Part shown: positions 35,741 to 44,533 of the stretch, one piece after another
How positions within the stretch are numbered: position 1 is the first letter of the stretch
How the letters are laid out: each line of letters begins with the position of its first letter
Position numbers and translations under genes: made by a program
Assembly: GCF_001429245.1 (NCBI RefSeq)
Contig: NZ_LMJE01000001.1
Coordinates: forward strand, 187,186 to 251,185
Reading direction: 5' to 3'
DNA: 64,000 nucleotides
Source: Rhizobium sp. Root274
GTDB taxonomy: Bacteria; Pseudomonadota; Alphaproteobacteria; Rhizobiales; Rhizobiaceae
Notes under the pieces: generated by a model
The model's database searches: none
What the model was told of the DNA's origin: nothing
What the model saw: the letters and a program-made list of their open reading frames with translations, nothing else

Positions 35741-37531
35741 TCAGTCCTTCTTCGGCTGCGGCACGACGCGGAGCGCCAGTTCGCGCAGCTGCGTCGGGGT
35801 TGCCGGCGACGGGGCATTCATCAGCAGGTCCTGGGCCTGCTGGTTCATCGGGAAGATCGAAATTTCGCGCAGGTTCTTTGCGCCGACCAGGAGCATGACC
35901 ACGCGGTCGATGCCGAAGGCGCAGCCGCCATGCGGAGGTGCGCCGTACTGGAAGGCACGGTAGAGGCCGCCGAAACGCTCTTCCACGTCTGCCTGGCTGA
36001 GGCCCACCTTCTCAAACGCCTTGACCATCAGCTCCGGCGACTGGTTACGGATCGAGCCCGAGGCGATCTCGAAGCCGTTGCAGACGGCGTCATACTGGTA
36101 GGCCTTGAGATCCAGCGGATCCTGGCTTTCGAGCGCTTCCAAGCCGCCCTGCGGCATCGAGAAGGGGTTGTGGGCGAAATCGATCTTCTTTTCTTCCTCG
36201 CTCCATTCGTAGAAGGGGAAGTCGACGATCCAGCACATTTCGAAACGGTCGCGGTCGACGAGATTCAGCTCCTCGCCGGCGCGGGTGCGGGCTTCGCCGG
36301 CAAACTTGTAGAACTTGGCCGGATCACCGGCGACGAAGAAGGCGGCGTCGCCGGCTTCAAGGCCGAGCTGGGTGCGGATCGCTTCCGTGCGCTCTTCGCC
36401 GATGTTCTTGGCGAGCGGTCCGGAGCCGGCGATCTTGCCGTCTTCTTCCTTCCAAAAGATATAGCCGAGTCCCGGCTGGCCCTGGCCTTGCGCCCAGGCG
36501 TTCATGCGGTCGCAGAATGCGCGTGAGCCGCCGGTCTTGGCCGGGATCGCCCAGATCTCGACCTTCGGGTTCGAGGCGATCATGCCGGCGAAGACCTTGA
36601 AGCCCGAGTCGCGGAAATGGTCGGTGACGGCCTGCATCTCGATCGGGTTGCGCAGGTCCGGCTTGTCGGAGCCATACTTGCGGATCGCGACATCATAGGG
36701 AATGCGCGGCCATTTCTTGGTGACCGGCTTGCCTTCGGCGAACTGTTCGAAGACCGAGGTCATCATAGGCTCCATCGTTTCCCAGATCTCTTCCTGGGTG
36801 ACGAAGCTCATTTCGACGTCGAGCTGGTAGAATTCGCCCGGCAGACGGTCGGCGCGCGGGTCTTCATCGCGGAAGCAGGGCGCGATCTGGAAATAGCGGT
36901 CGAAACCGGCGACCATCAGGAGCTGCTTGTACTGCTGCGGCGCCTGCGGCAGCGCGAAGAACTTGCCTTCGTGAATACGCGAGGGAACGAGGAAGTCGCG
37001 TGCGCCTTCCGGCGAGGAGGCCGTCAGGATCGGCGTGGTGAATTCGGCAAAACCGGCAGCGCCCATGCCAGCGCGCATGGCCGAGACGATCTGGGTGCGC
37101 TTGACGATGTTCTTGTGCAGCGTCTCGCGACGGAGATCCAGGAAGCGATACTTCAGGCGCACGTCTTCCGGATAATCGGGCTCGCCGAAGACCGGCAGCG
37201 GCAGTTCCTTAGCGGCCGAGAGAACCTCGATTTCCTGGGCGTAAAGCTCGATCTCGCCGGTGGCCATCGCCTTGTTGGTGGTCTCTTCCGAACGGGCCTT
37301 GACGAGGCCATCGATGCGGATGACCCATTCGCCGCGCACGGTTTCGGCCAGCTTGAAGGCCGGGCTATCCGGATCGGCCACGACCTGGGTAATGCCGTAA
37401 TGGTCGCGCAGGTCGATGAAAAGCACGCCGCCATGGTCGCGGACACGGTGGACCCAGCCGGAAAGACGGACGGTCTGCCCGACATCGGACTTGCGAAGGG
37501 CGGCACAGGTGTGGCTGCGGTAAGGATGCAT
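35741..37531 (-). CDS. aspS: Aspartyl-tRNA synthetase
   Basis: A 596-residue bacterial-type class IIb synthetase: N-terminal OB-fold anticodon domain ([20 protein letters not shown]), catalytic motifs 2 and 3 ([38 protein letters not shown]) and the GAD insertion in the middle. The length is normal. It may be non-discriminating (also charging tRNA-Asn) if the genome lacks asnS; the window does not tell. The ATG at 37531 ([10 protein letters not shown]) is preferred over a TTG two codons upstream. Confidence 0.97.
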   Translation of the reverse strand: MHPYRSHTCAALRKSDVGQTVRLSGWVHRVRDHGGVLFIDLRDHYGITQVVADPDSPAFKLAETVRGEWVIRIDGLVKARSEETTNKAMATGEIELYAQEIEVLSAAKELPLPVFGEPDYPEDVRLKYRFLDLRRETLHKNIVKRTQIVSAMRAGMGAAGFAEFTTPILTASSPEGARDFLVPSRIHEGKFFALPQAPQQYKQLLMVAGFDRYFQIAPCFRDEDPRADRLPGEFYQLDVEMSFVTQEEIWETMEPMMTSVFEQFAEGKPVTKKWPRIPYDVAIRKYGSDKPDLRNPIEMQAVTDHFRDSGFKVFAGMIASNPKVEIWAIPAKTGGSRAFCDRMNAWAQGQGQPGLGYIFWKEEDGKIAGSGPLAKNIGEERTEAIRTQLGLEAGDAAFFVAGDPAKFYKFAGEARTRAGEELNLVDRDRFEMCWIVDFPFYEWSEEEKKIDFAHNPFSMPQGGLEALESQDPLDLKAYQYDAVCNGFEIASGSIRNQSPELMVKAFEKVGLSQADVEERFGGLYRAFQYGAPPHGGCAFGIDRVVMLLVGAKNLREISIFPMNQQAQDLLMNAPSPATPTQLRELALRVVPQPKKD

Positions 37532-37932
37532 GGTCAAGTTTCCCGAATGTGACGGTCGTCAAGGCACCATCATGGGAGGCGCGCGACCGATAGAAAATCG
37601 GGCGGAAAAGCGCATGGTGTGGCTGATTTGTCAAGGCTGCGTGGCGTGGGGCCTGGCGTCGGGTGAATTTGGCGGGAGCTGGTAGGAGCAGTTTGGCGGC
37701 GGTCGGGTCGGACGTGAACCGTCCGATGTTGGGGTGCCGAACGCGAAAGCCGACATCCAGGCATCAGGCGCGGTTACCCGAGTTCAGCCCGACGGAGATA
37801 ACCGATGCACTCTCGTCAAAATGGCTTGCGCTTATAGGCGTGTCATGGACGCCCTCTTTTGCATCAATTTGCATTAGTATAACAAGGTTTACAACCCTGA
37901 ATTAAGAGTCACCAGTTGTCGGAGGCCTGCTG
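37532..37932. other. Intergenic region between aspS and the ATPase-TOPRIM gene
   Basis: About 400 bp without a supported gene. The first part (to about 37800) is GC-rich and featureless. From about 37855 it becomes AT-rich and holds the likely promoter of the rightward gene: two tandem copies of TTTGCAT (37858-37864 and 37868-37874, 10-bp period) just before a TATAAC -10 element (37878-37883). A GGAGG ribosome binding site precedes ATG 37933. Confidence 0.5.
37858..37883 (+). promoter_or_regulatory. Promoter with tandem TTTGCAT repeats
   Basis: TTTGCATCAA is followed directly by TTTGCATTAG and then TATAAC. The one-helical-turn repeat spans the -35 to -10 interval, so a bound regulator would block RNA polymerase. 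The -35 hexamer is poor. Confidence 0.4.
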
Positions 37933-39546
37933 ATGTCATTTTCGCTTACTGTTCCGCTCTCTGTTGGAGAGTCCCTGAACTTCACTGTAGCACTGGGAGA
38001 GGTAGTATTTGTCTTGGGGGCGAATGGGACCGGCAAGTCAAGTCTCTTGCAACGTTTCTATGCTGCCAATCATGGAAGAGCACGACGTATTTCTGCGCAC
38101 CGGCAAACTTGGTTTCAATCAAACGCAATGACCATGTCTGCCCATGATAAGAAGAGTACAGAAAACAGCATCTCAAGCGTAGACACCACCCCTCAATCCC
38201 GCTGGATGGACAATTATTCGGCTCAGCGTGCAAGTGTCGCCATCTACGATCTGATCGACGCCGAAAATGTGCGCGCTAGAGGCATTGCGGATGCAGTTGA
38301 TGCCAACAACATCGACCTAGCGCGTCAATTGTCAAAGCATGACGCTCCCATAAAAGTAATCAATGAGCTCCTGAAATTATCCAACATTCCTATCGAAATT
38401 AGTGTTAGAGAGTCCGAGCAGGTAATGGCCAGCAGAAATGGTGGACCACAGTACAGCATCGCAGAGCTGTCCGATGGCGAGCGGAATGCCCTCCTCATCG
38501 CTGCCAATGTCCTTACTGCGAAACCGGAGACAATCCTGTTTATCGATGAGCCTGAGAGACACCTCCACCGGTCCATCATCTCACCTCTTTTGACCATCTT
38601 GTTTTCACGACGTGACGACTGTGCGTTCGTCGTATCTACCCACGACGTCATGCTCCCGCTCGACAATCCTGACGCCCGGACCCTGCTGGTAAGGGGATGC
38701 ACATATCAGCACTCTCAAGTAGTGGACTGGGACGCCGATCTCGTAACAACTGACACAGAAATAGACGAGCAGTTGAAACAAGATATTCTTGGTAGTCGCC
38801 GGAAGCTCCTATTCGTCGAGGGGACGGAACAGAGCCTAGATAAGCCGCTCTACAGTTTGCTGTTTCCGCAGGTATCCGTAATTCCGAAAGCGAGTTGTCG
38901 TGACGTCGAGCATTCGGTCTCTAGCATCCGTGATGCCCAAAGCCTTCACCGGCTTCATGCCTTCGGTATCGTGGACAATGATCGGCGAACAGAAGCAAAT
39001 ATCAATGAACTGAAAGACAAGGGCGTATATGCTGTTCCTGTCTACGCAGTCGAGTCTCTATACTACCACGACGACGTGCTGCAGCGTCTGGCGGCACGGC
39101 AGCAAACGCTAACCGGTGCCGACGCCGTTCAATCTTTGGAGCTGGCTAAATCTTCAGCTATCGATGCGATCCTTCCGCATATTAAACGTCTAAGCGAACG
39201 GGTGGTCGAAGCGTCCATCCGGCAAGATCTCATGAGCAAGCTCCCGAAGCGGGCTGACATCGCTCACGCGCAACCACTTAATGTAACCATTGATGTTCCC
39301 GCTGTCGTCGCTGCGGAGGTCTCGCGATTGACGGAAGCCTGCAAGGCCGCTGATCTCACCGCCGTGATTGCCCGTTACCCTGTCCGGGAGACGCCTGCCC
39401 TGGATCGAATTGCGACGAGCTTAGGCTTCCAAGGGAGGTCGCAGTACGAGAGCGCCGTCAGGAGGTTGCTGATGGACGATGGCGCTGCCCTCGCAGTGCT
39501 GCAGAACCTTTTCGCCACACTGAAGGACGATATCGACGCGAGTTGA
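37933..39546 (+). CDS. AAA ATPase fused to a DUF4435/TOPRIM domain (candidate PARIS-like or OLD-like defence protein)
   Basis: A 537-residue fusion. The ATPase part (residues 1-285) has an ABC/SMC-like Walker A (LGANGTGKSS, Lys35), signature LSDGE (179-183) and Walker B ILFIDEPERH (201-210), with STHD after it. The second part (about 288-390) reads as a TOPRIM/DUF4435 fold: KLLFVEG (Glu296), FGIVDNDRR (Asp348, Asp350), AVESLYY (Glu374). The order is that of AriA plus AriB of the PARIS anti-phage system fused in one chain, though the ATPase is shorter than AriA. Sampled GC is about 47-50 %, well below its neighbours, which suggests transfer. It stands alone between aspS and a TetR gene. Confidence 0.8.
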   Translation: MSFSLTVPLSVGESLNFTVALGEVVFVLGANGTGKSSLLQRFYAANHGRARRISAHRQTWFQSNAMTMSAHDKKSTENSISSVDTTPQSRWMDNYSAQRASVAIYDLIDAENVRARGIADAVDANNIDLARQLSKHDAPIKVINELLKLSNIPIEISVRESEQVMASRNGGPQYSIAELSDGERNALLIAANVLTAKPETILFIDEPERHLHRSIISPLLTILFSRRDDCAFVVSTHDVMLPLDNPDARTLLVRGCTYQHSQVVDWDADLVTTDTEIDEQLKQDILGSRRKLLFVEGTEQSLDKPLYSLLFPQVSVIPKASCRDVEHSVSSIRDAQSLHRLHAFGIVDNDRRTEANINELKDKGVYAVPVYAVESLYYHDDVLQRLAARQQTLTGADAVQSLELAKSSAIDAILPHIKRLSERVVEASIRQDLMSKLPKRADIAHAQPLNVTIDVPAVVAAEVSRLTEACKAADLTAVIARYPVRETPALDRIATSLGFQGRSQYESAVRRLLMDDGAALAVLQNLFATLKDDIDAS

Positions 39547-39639
39547 TTCACGGGAATGACCGGTTCGGCGGTCACTTCGAACAAGGTACTCTTATCGGTC
39601 GCGGTGCTTAGTCGCAGCAGAGATGAAGGGGTAGCCCCC

Positions 39640-40242
39640 TCACTCCGGCAAAAGCACACTCGCCAGATCCAGCGGCGGCGCAAACGGTTCACAACCCGTG
39701 CCATCCTCCCGCTGCAGCTTGCCGTCGATCATCAGATGGGCGTGACCGTGGATCTGCGACCATACGAGCTGCTCGACGGCGGCTCTGCCCTCCTGCGTGT
39801 CCAGCTTCATGCGCTTTGCGACCGGCCTCGATATTTCCTCCAGCACCGCACGTGCCGCGTTGGCGGGCTGGGCCATGGCCGGGTCGTCCCAGTCGAGGCG
39901 GTTGGCGGTGAACATCAAGCGAAACAGATGCGGGTGGGTCGTGGCAAAGGCGAGGTAGCCTCGGGCGGCGGCGCGTAGCTGTTCGGCCGGATCATCGGCG
40001 GCTTCCGCCATCGCGCTACGCATCGAGGCGGCGAAAAGGCGAAAACCTTCGATCGCAAAGGCCGTCATCAGGTGGCGCAGGGTCGGAAAGTGATGTTCGG
40101 GCGCCGCATGGGAGACCCCGACGCGGGCGGCGAGCTTGCGCAGCGTCAGGCCTTCCAGTCCGTGCTCCTCCAGCATGGTGAGCCCCGTATCGATCAAAGC
40201 CTGGCGCAGGTCGCCGTGGTGATAGGATTTTTGCCGTGCCAT
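39640..40242 (-). CDS. TetR/AcrR-family regulator
   Basis: A 200-residue repressor with an N-terminal HTH (YHHGDLRQALIDTGLTMLEE, LTLRKLAARVGVSHAAPEHHF) and a C-terminal WHG-type ligand domain (AAARGYLAFATTHPHLFRLM, LVWSQIHGHAHLMIDG). It diverges from the ABA4-like gene, and an inverted repeat lies in the 104-bp gap. It probably represses the two rightward membrane-protein genes and itself. The ligand is unknown. Confidence 0.92.
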   Translation of the reverse strand: MARQKSYHHGDLRQALIDTGLTMLEEHGLEGLTLRKLAARVGVSHAAPEHHFPTLRHLMTAFAIEGFRLFAASMRSAMAEAADDPAEQLRAAARGYLAFATTHPHLFRLMFTANRLDWDDPAMAQPANAARAVLEEISRPVAKRMKLDTQEGRAAVEQLVWSQIHGHAHLMIDGKLQREDGTGCEPFAPPLDLASVLLPE

Positions 40243-40271
40243 GCCCCATGTCTAACCCCGCCTGCAGGTCT

Positions 40272-40299
40272 CTGTCAAAGTAATCTTGACAGTGACAAG
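40272..40299. promoter_or_regulatory. Candidate TetR operator overlapping a TTGACA -35 box
   Basis: CTGTCAA-N7-TTGACAG (40272-40292) is a perfect 7+7 bp inverted repeat. Its right arm contains the -35 hexamer TTGACA, and it overlaps a second imperfect dyad, CTTGACAGTGACAAG (40285-40299). The gap separates the TetR gene from the genes it probably controls. Confidence 0.6.
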
Positions 40300-40346
40300 T
40301 TTATGCGACATCTCTATCTTGTCGGTGCCTAGATCAGGAGAACGAG

Positions 40347-40778
40347 ATGGATTTCGCGCAGGTGTTTTCGGTCGTAAGCTCTGCGGCCATGCTGGGATGG
40401 CTGGTGCTGATCCTCGCCCCGCGTCGGCCCTTCGTCATTCAGGCCCTTCGCCTGGGACTGGTCGGCGCCCTGTCGCTGACTTACGCGGTCCTGATCTTCG
40501 TCTATTTCTTCCGCGTCGACGGCGGCGGCTTTGGCTCGATTGCCGAGGTCCGCACGCTCTTCCTGAATGACGGCGTGCTCGTCGCCGGCTGGATCCATTA
40601 CCTTGCCTTCGACCTCTTCGTAGGCTGCTGGATCGCCTCAGAAGCCGACAGGCTCGGCTGGAACCGGGTGGTTCAGGCGCCGGTCCTGGTCGTCACCTTT
40701 ATGTTCGGGCCGATCGGCCTTCTCCTGTTCTTCATCATGCGGGCGAGCCAATCCGCCCTCGCAACGGCAAAGGCATAA
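40347..40778 (+). CDS. ABA4-like family membrane protein
   Basis: A 143-residue protein with four membrane segments. The core matches ABA4/DUF4281: LNDGVLVAGWIHYLAFDLFV, then GCWIASEADRLG and a terminal FGPIGLLLFF. Plant ABA4 is needed for neoxanthin formation; the bacterial role is unknown. AGGAGAACGAG precedes the ATG. It is three bases upstream of the next membrane gene and under the putative TetR operator. Confidence 0.85.
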   Translation: MDFAQVFSVVSSAAMLGWLVLILAPRRPFVIQALRLGLVGALSLTYAVLIFVYFFRVDGGGFGSIAEVRTLFLNDGVLVAGWIHYLAFDLFVGCWIASEADRLGWNRVVQAPVLVVTFMFGPIGLLLFFIMRASQSALATAKA

Positions 40779-40781
40779 GCC

Positions 40782-41630
40782 ATGACGCTGATCTTCGACC
40801 AGACCACGCCGCTTACCGACTTATCGCCGGCATCGCTCTACCGTGCGGCTTCCGCGCACCGCCTCTTGCTGCTCGCGCTCGGTTTCCAGATCGCCCTTGC
40901 CGTGCCCTCGCTGATTGCGCTCGGCATCGACGACCGCCTGCTCAACGGCATCAGCGTCTGGATCAAACCGCTGAAATTCCAGCTGTCGCTCGCCGTGATG
41001 ATGGCGACGCTGCTCTGGCTCCTGCCGCTGATTGATGAGCGGGCTCTCGCCAGTCGCGGCCTGTGGCTTGCCGCCTTCACGGCTGCGATGACCGCCATGG
41101 GCGAAATCGCCTATATCACCCTGCAGGCGGCGCGCGGACGGGCCTCGCATTTCAACGATTCCACGCCGATCGAAGCCACGATGTACAGCATCATGGGCAT
41201 AGCGGCCGCGCTGCTGGTGCTCTCGGCCCTGGTGATCGGGGTCTATATTCTCACGCGCCCTTCCCCACTCGCCCCCGCGGGCCTGCGGCTTGGCGGCGGT
41301 TGGGGGCTGATCCTCGGTGCAATCCTGACGCTGATCACCGCCTTCGCGCTCGGCAGCGGCCAGATCGGCGGACCCGGCCACTGGGTCGGTGGTATCAGGA
41401 CCGATGTCGGCGGCCTGCCACTGTTCGGCTGGTCGCGGACCGGGGGCGATCTGCGCGTGCCGCATTTCTTCGCCACCCATATCATGCAGGCGCTGCCGAT
41501 CCTCGGCTTCGTGCTCGATCGCTTCCTGCCCGGACAGGCGAGGCTCGGCATTGCCGCCGGCGCCGTTGCCTCCATCGCCGTGGTCGCCGCCACCTTCGTG
41601 CAGGCTGTGAGGGCCGTGCCGTTTCTTTAA
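40782..41630 (+). CDS. Multi-pass membrane protein of unknown function
   Basis: A 282-residue protein with seven predicted membrane segments (for example LLLLALGFQIALAVPSLIAL, LAVMMATLLWLLPLI) and a conserved-looking WIKPLKFQLSLAV patch and a periplasmic loop with GGPGHWVGGIRTDVGGLP. The HFFATHIMQALPILGF segment carries two His that could bind a metal or haem. I do not recognise a named family. It is co-transcribed with the ABA4-like gene (three-base gap). Confidence 0.75.
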   Translation: MTLIFDQTTPLTDLSPASLYRAASAHRLLLLALGFQIALAVPSLIALGIDDRLLNGISVWIKPLKFQLSLAVMMATLLWLLPLIDERALASRGLWLAAFTAAMTAMGEIAYITLQAARGRASHFNDSTPIEATMYSIMGIAAALLVLSALVIGVYILTRPSPLAPAGLRLGGGWGLILGAILTLITAFALGSGQIGGPGHWVGGIRTDVGGLPLFGWSRTGGDLRVPHFFATHIMQALPILGFVLDRFLPGQARLGIAAGAVASIAVVAATFVQAVRAVPFL

Positions 41631-41659
41631 CGCCGGTCATCTGACGTACGCATCCTCGG

Positions 41660-41692
41660 CACGTGTCACAAGACGACACGTGTCGTCATTTT
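41660..41692. promoter_or_regulatory. 16-bp perfect palindrome with a repeated CACGTGTC element
   Basis: GACGACACGTGTCGTC (41672-41687) is fully self-complementary, and CACGTGTC also occurs at 41660-41667, 17 bp upstream. The stem is followed by ATTTTAAG. It may be the terminator of the upstream gene, an operator for the MFS gene at 41785, or both. Confidence 0.45.
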
Positions 41693-41784
41693 AAGCCTGT
41701 CGTTCCCGGACAATCGGCGCTAGGTATTCTGCCCTGCCGCACCATCGACTCGTCCCCCTCCGTTGCGGCGGGCAGGTTTCCCCG

Positions 41785-43023
41785 ATGAATGACATTCGAC
41801 CGCTGATCCCTCTTCTCGTGACCGCCGGCATCCTGATCGGCGGCAACGGTCTGCAGGGCACCTTCATTTCGCTGCGTGCCCTCAACGAAGGGTTTAGCGC
41901 CTCCGTCGTCGGCATGATCGGCACCGGCTATTTCATCGGCTTCGTCATCGGCTGCGTCTATGTCACCAAGATCATGCGGGCGATCGGCCATATCCGCGCC
42001 TTCTCGGCGCTGGCCGCCATCGCGTCTGCCGCCTCGATCGTCATGGTTCTGGTCATCGATCCAGTCTCGTGGTTCCTGATGCGCCTCATCCAGGGCATCT
42101 GTTTCGCCGGCCTGTTCGCCGTGGTCGAAAGCTGGTTGAATGCCCGGGTCACCAATGCGACGCGCGCACGCACGCTGTCCGTCTATCGCTTCGTCGATCT
42201 CGGCTCGGTGACGGCGGCGCAGTATCTGATCCCGCTTTTCGGCGTCAGCGGCTTTGATCTCTTCGCCATCATTTCCATGGCATTGACGCTGTCGCTGGTG
42301 CCGATCTCCTTTGCCGACCGCACCAGCCCCGCCCCGCCGGAAGACGTCAAATTCGACATCAAGGTGCTGTGGTCGGTCTCGCCACTTGCGACCGTCGGCT
42401 GCATCGTCATCGGGCTCACCAATTCCAGCTTCCGTTCGCTGGGGCCAATCTATGCGGATGGTATCGGCATGTCGGTGACTGCGATCGCCACCTTCATGAG
42501 CGTCGGCATCTTTGCCGGCATCGTCCTGCAATATCCGCTCGGGCATTACTCGGACAAGCTCGACCGGCGCGTGATCATCCTCATCTCGGCGCTGGGCGCT
42601 CTCGTCGCCTGCGCCTATCTCGCCTTCTTTGCGGGCGACAGCGAGCTTGCCAATTTTGTCGGCATCTTCGCTTTCGGCGCCTTCGCCATGCCGCTCTACT
42701 CCTTGTGTTCGGCGCATGCCAATGATCATGCGGCGCCTGGCCAACACGCGCTGATCTCGGCCGGCACCCTCTTCTTCTGGTCGGTCGGCGCCGTCATCGG
42801 GCCACTCTTCGCCTCCTTCCTGATCGACGCCTTCGGCCCGCATGCGCTGTTTCTCTACATGATCGTCGTGCTGACCTTCTTCGTCGCCTATACGGTTGCG
42901 CGTATTTTCGCCCGCGAAGCCGTGCCGACGGAGCGGCGGCGCATGCGGTTCCGCAGCCTGCTGCGCACCTCCACCTTCTTCAGCAAACTCGCCACACCGC
43001 CCTCGGAAAAGGACGGCGGCTGA
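41785..43023 (+). CDS. MFS transporter (YcaD-like)
   Basis: A 412-residue protein with 12 membrane segments. It shows GNGLQGTFISLRALNEGFSA in the first loop, GYFIGFVIGCVYVTKIMRAI, and a second-half loop GHYSDKLDRRVIILI (loop 8-9 D-R pattern of MFS). It resembles the YcaD/SetA-like group; the substrate is unknown. A palindrome lies about 100 bp upstream. The next gene starts 100 bp downstream on the same strand. Confidence 0.88.
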   Translation: MNDIRPLIPLLVTAGILIGGNGLQGTFISLRALNEGFSASVVGMIGTGYFIGFVIGCVYVTKIMRAIGHIRAFSALAAIASAASIVMVLVIDPVSWFLMRLIQGICFAGLFAVVESWLNARVTNATRARTLSVYRFVDLGSVTAAQYLIPLFGVSGFDLFAIISMALTLSLVPISFADRTSPAPPEDVKFDIKVLWSVSPLATVGCIVIGLTNSSFRSLGPIYADGIGMSVTAIATFMSVGIFAGIVLQYPLGHYSDKLDRRVIILISALGALVACAYLAFFAGDSELANFVGIFAFGAFAMPLYSLCSAHANDHAAPGQHALISAGTLFFWSVGAVIGPLFASFLIDAFGPHALFLYMIVVLTFFVAYTVARIFAREAVPTERRRMRFRSLLRTSTFFSKLATPPSEKDGG

Positions 43024-43123
43024 GGCCGGCGCCGACCTCTCCTGCGACAGCATGGACGGGCCGGAGCTATTGCTGAACGCCAGCATCAACTTTAAGAACT
43101 GGGGATCGAATGGAGCCCTTGTC

Positions 43124-44533
43124 GTGTTTCAGCTGTCCCGTCGCACTCTCCTGAAATCAGCCGCTGTTGCCGGAGCCTATGGAGCCGGCGTCGCCGTGCT
43201 GCCGCGCCTGTCACAGGCCTTCGCCGCCCCCTCGCAGCTGGACATCGAAGCACGGATGATTGACGCCACCCTTGATGGCCAGGCGGCAACACACAAAGTG
43301 ATGAGCTACGGGCTGACGGGCGCACCATCCGCCGATCCCTCGCCGCCGGTCCTGCGCATGCAGCGCGGAAAGCCGTTTGCCGCAACGCTCACCAACACGC
43401 TCGACGAGCCGACCACCATCCACTGGCACGGCTTGCGTATCCCGAATGCCCAGGATGGCGTGCCCTTTGTCACTCAGCCTTACGTCTATCCGGGCGACCG
43501 CTTCGACTATGCGTTCACGCCACCGGATGCCGGGACCTTCTGGTATCATCCCCATTGCAACACGCTCACCCAGATGGGCCGGGGGCTGACCGGCATGCTC
43601 GTGGTCGAGGACGATAGCGATCCCGTCTTCGATGGCGAAGTGACGCTCAATCTGCGCGACTTCCGGCTCGGCAGCGACAGCCAATTCATCGCCCAGTTCA
43701 AGCCGCGCGATGCGGCGAAAACCGGGACCTTCGGCACCGTTCGCACGGCAAACTGGCAGCCGCAGCCGGTCTATGACGTGCCGGCCGGCGGGCTGGTGCG
43801 ACTGCGGATCCTCGCGTCCGACGTCACCCGCATCTACAATCTGAAGCTCGAGGGCGCCGAGGCGATGATCATCGCTGTCGACGGCCATCCCGTGCCCGCG
43901 CGTTTCGTGCTGGACATGGCGGTCGTCGCACCCGGTCAGCGGCTGGATCTGGCGCTTCGGGTTCCCGATAGCGAGGGCGCGCTCGTTTCGCTTGAAGACA
44001 TCCGTCCCTCGACGCCGAAGGTGGTAACGCAGTTCCGGGCGGTCGGCGCCTCGCTCAAACGCCATCTCGGCGATCTCGGACCGCTTGCCGAAAACGCCGG
44101 TGTCGAGGTCGATCTGAAGAACGCGACGCAAGTGCCGCTGCTTTTGAGCGCGACGGCGGAAAACGCGGCAAAAGATTCGATCTGCGGCACGCTCGGCTAT
44201 TCCTTCTGGGCGATCAACAAGGTGCCCTATCCCGGCGACACGGCCGATCCGACGGCCCCGATCGCAGAGCTGAAGCTTGGCCAGAGCTATATTCTCAATG
44301 TCGAGAACGTCACGCCGCATGCCCATCCGATCCATCTGCATGGCATGAATTTCAAGGCGGTTGATTCGAACAAGCAGGTTGTTCAGCAGCAGGTTTCGGA
44401 TACCTATCTCGTGCTACCGGACGAGAAGGTCCAGTTGGCACTGGTTGCCGACAATCCCGGCGACTGGGTCTTTCACTGCCACATCATCGAACATCAAAAG
44501 ACCGGCATGACCGGCTATTTCAGGGTGACATGA
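43124..44533 (+). CDS. Tat-exported multicopper oxidase
   Basis: A 469-residue three-cupredoxin oxidase. A twin-arginine signal (LSRRTLLKSAAVAGAYGAGV) exports the folded copper enzyme. The four copper motifs are present: IHWHGLRIP, FWYHPHCNT, HAHPIHLHGM and FHCHIIEHQKTGM, so type 1, 2 and 3 sites are complete, with Met as the type 1 axial ligand. It may oxidise Cu(I), phenols or septal substrates like CueO/SufI relatives. The GTG at 43124 is preferred because GGAG precedes it and the signal peptide then starts the protein. Its stop overlaps the next gene by 4 bp. Confidence 0.92.
   Translation: MFQLSRRTLLKSAAVAGAYGAGVAVLPRLSQAFAAPSQLDIEARMIDATLDGQAATHKVMSYGLTGAPSADPSPPVLRMQRGKPFAATLTNTLDEPTTIHWHGLRIPNAQDGVPFVTQPYVYPGDRFDYAFTPPDAGTFWYHPHCNTLTQMGRGLTGMLVVEDDSDPVFDGEVTLNLRDFRLGSDSQFIAQFKPRDAAKTGTFGTVRTANWQPQPVYDVPAGGLVRLRILASDVTRIYNLKLEGAEAMIIAVDGHPVPARFVLDMAVVAPGQRLDLALRVPDSEGALVSLEDIRPSTPKVVTQFRAVGASLKRHLGDLGPLAENAGVEVDLKNATQVPLLLSATAENAAKDSICGTLGYSFWAINKVPYPGDTADPTAPIAELKLGQSYILNVENVTPHAHPIHLHGMNFKAVDSNKQVVQQQVSDTYLVLPDEKVQLALVADNPGDWVFHCHIIEHQKTGMTGYFRVT

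Noticed and set aside
37663-37905. An 80-codon frame in the gap before the ATPase-TOPRIM gene
   Set aside because: No ribosome binding site, no recognisable composition, and it runs through the AT-rich promoter zone.
39557-39574. TGACCG/CGGTCA hairpin after the ATPase-TOPRIM gene as a terminator
   Set aside because: Only six base pairs and no T-tract follows.
37532-39640. Mobile-element boundaries (direct repeats, integrase, tRNA target) around the ATPase-TOPRIM gene
   Set aside because: No flanking repeats or recombinase genes are visible; transfer is suggested only by base composition.
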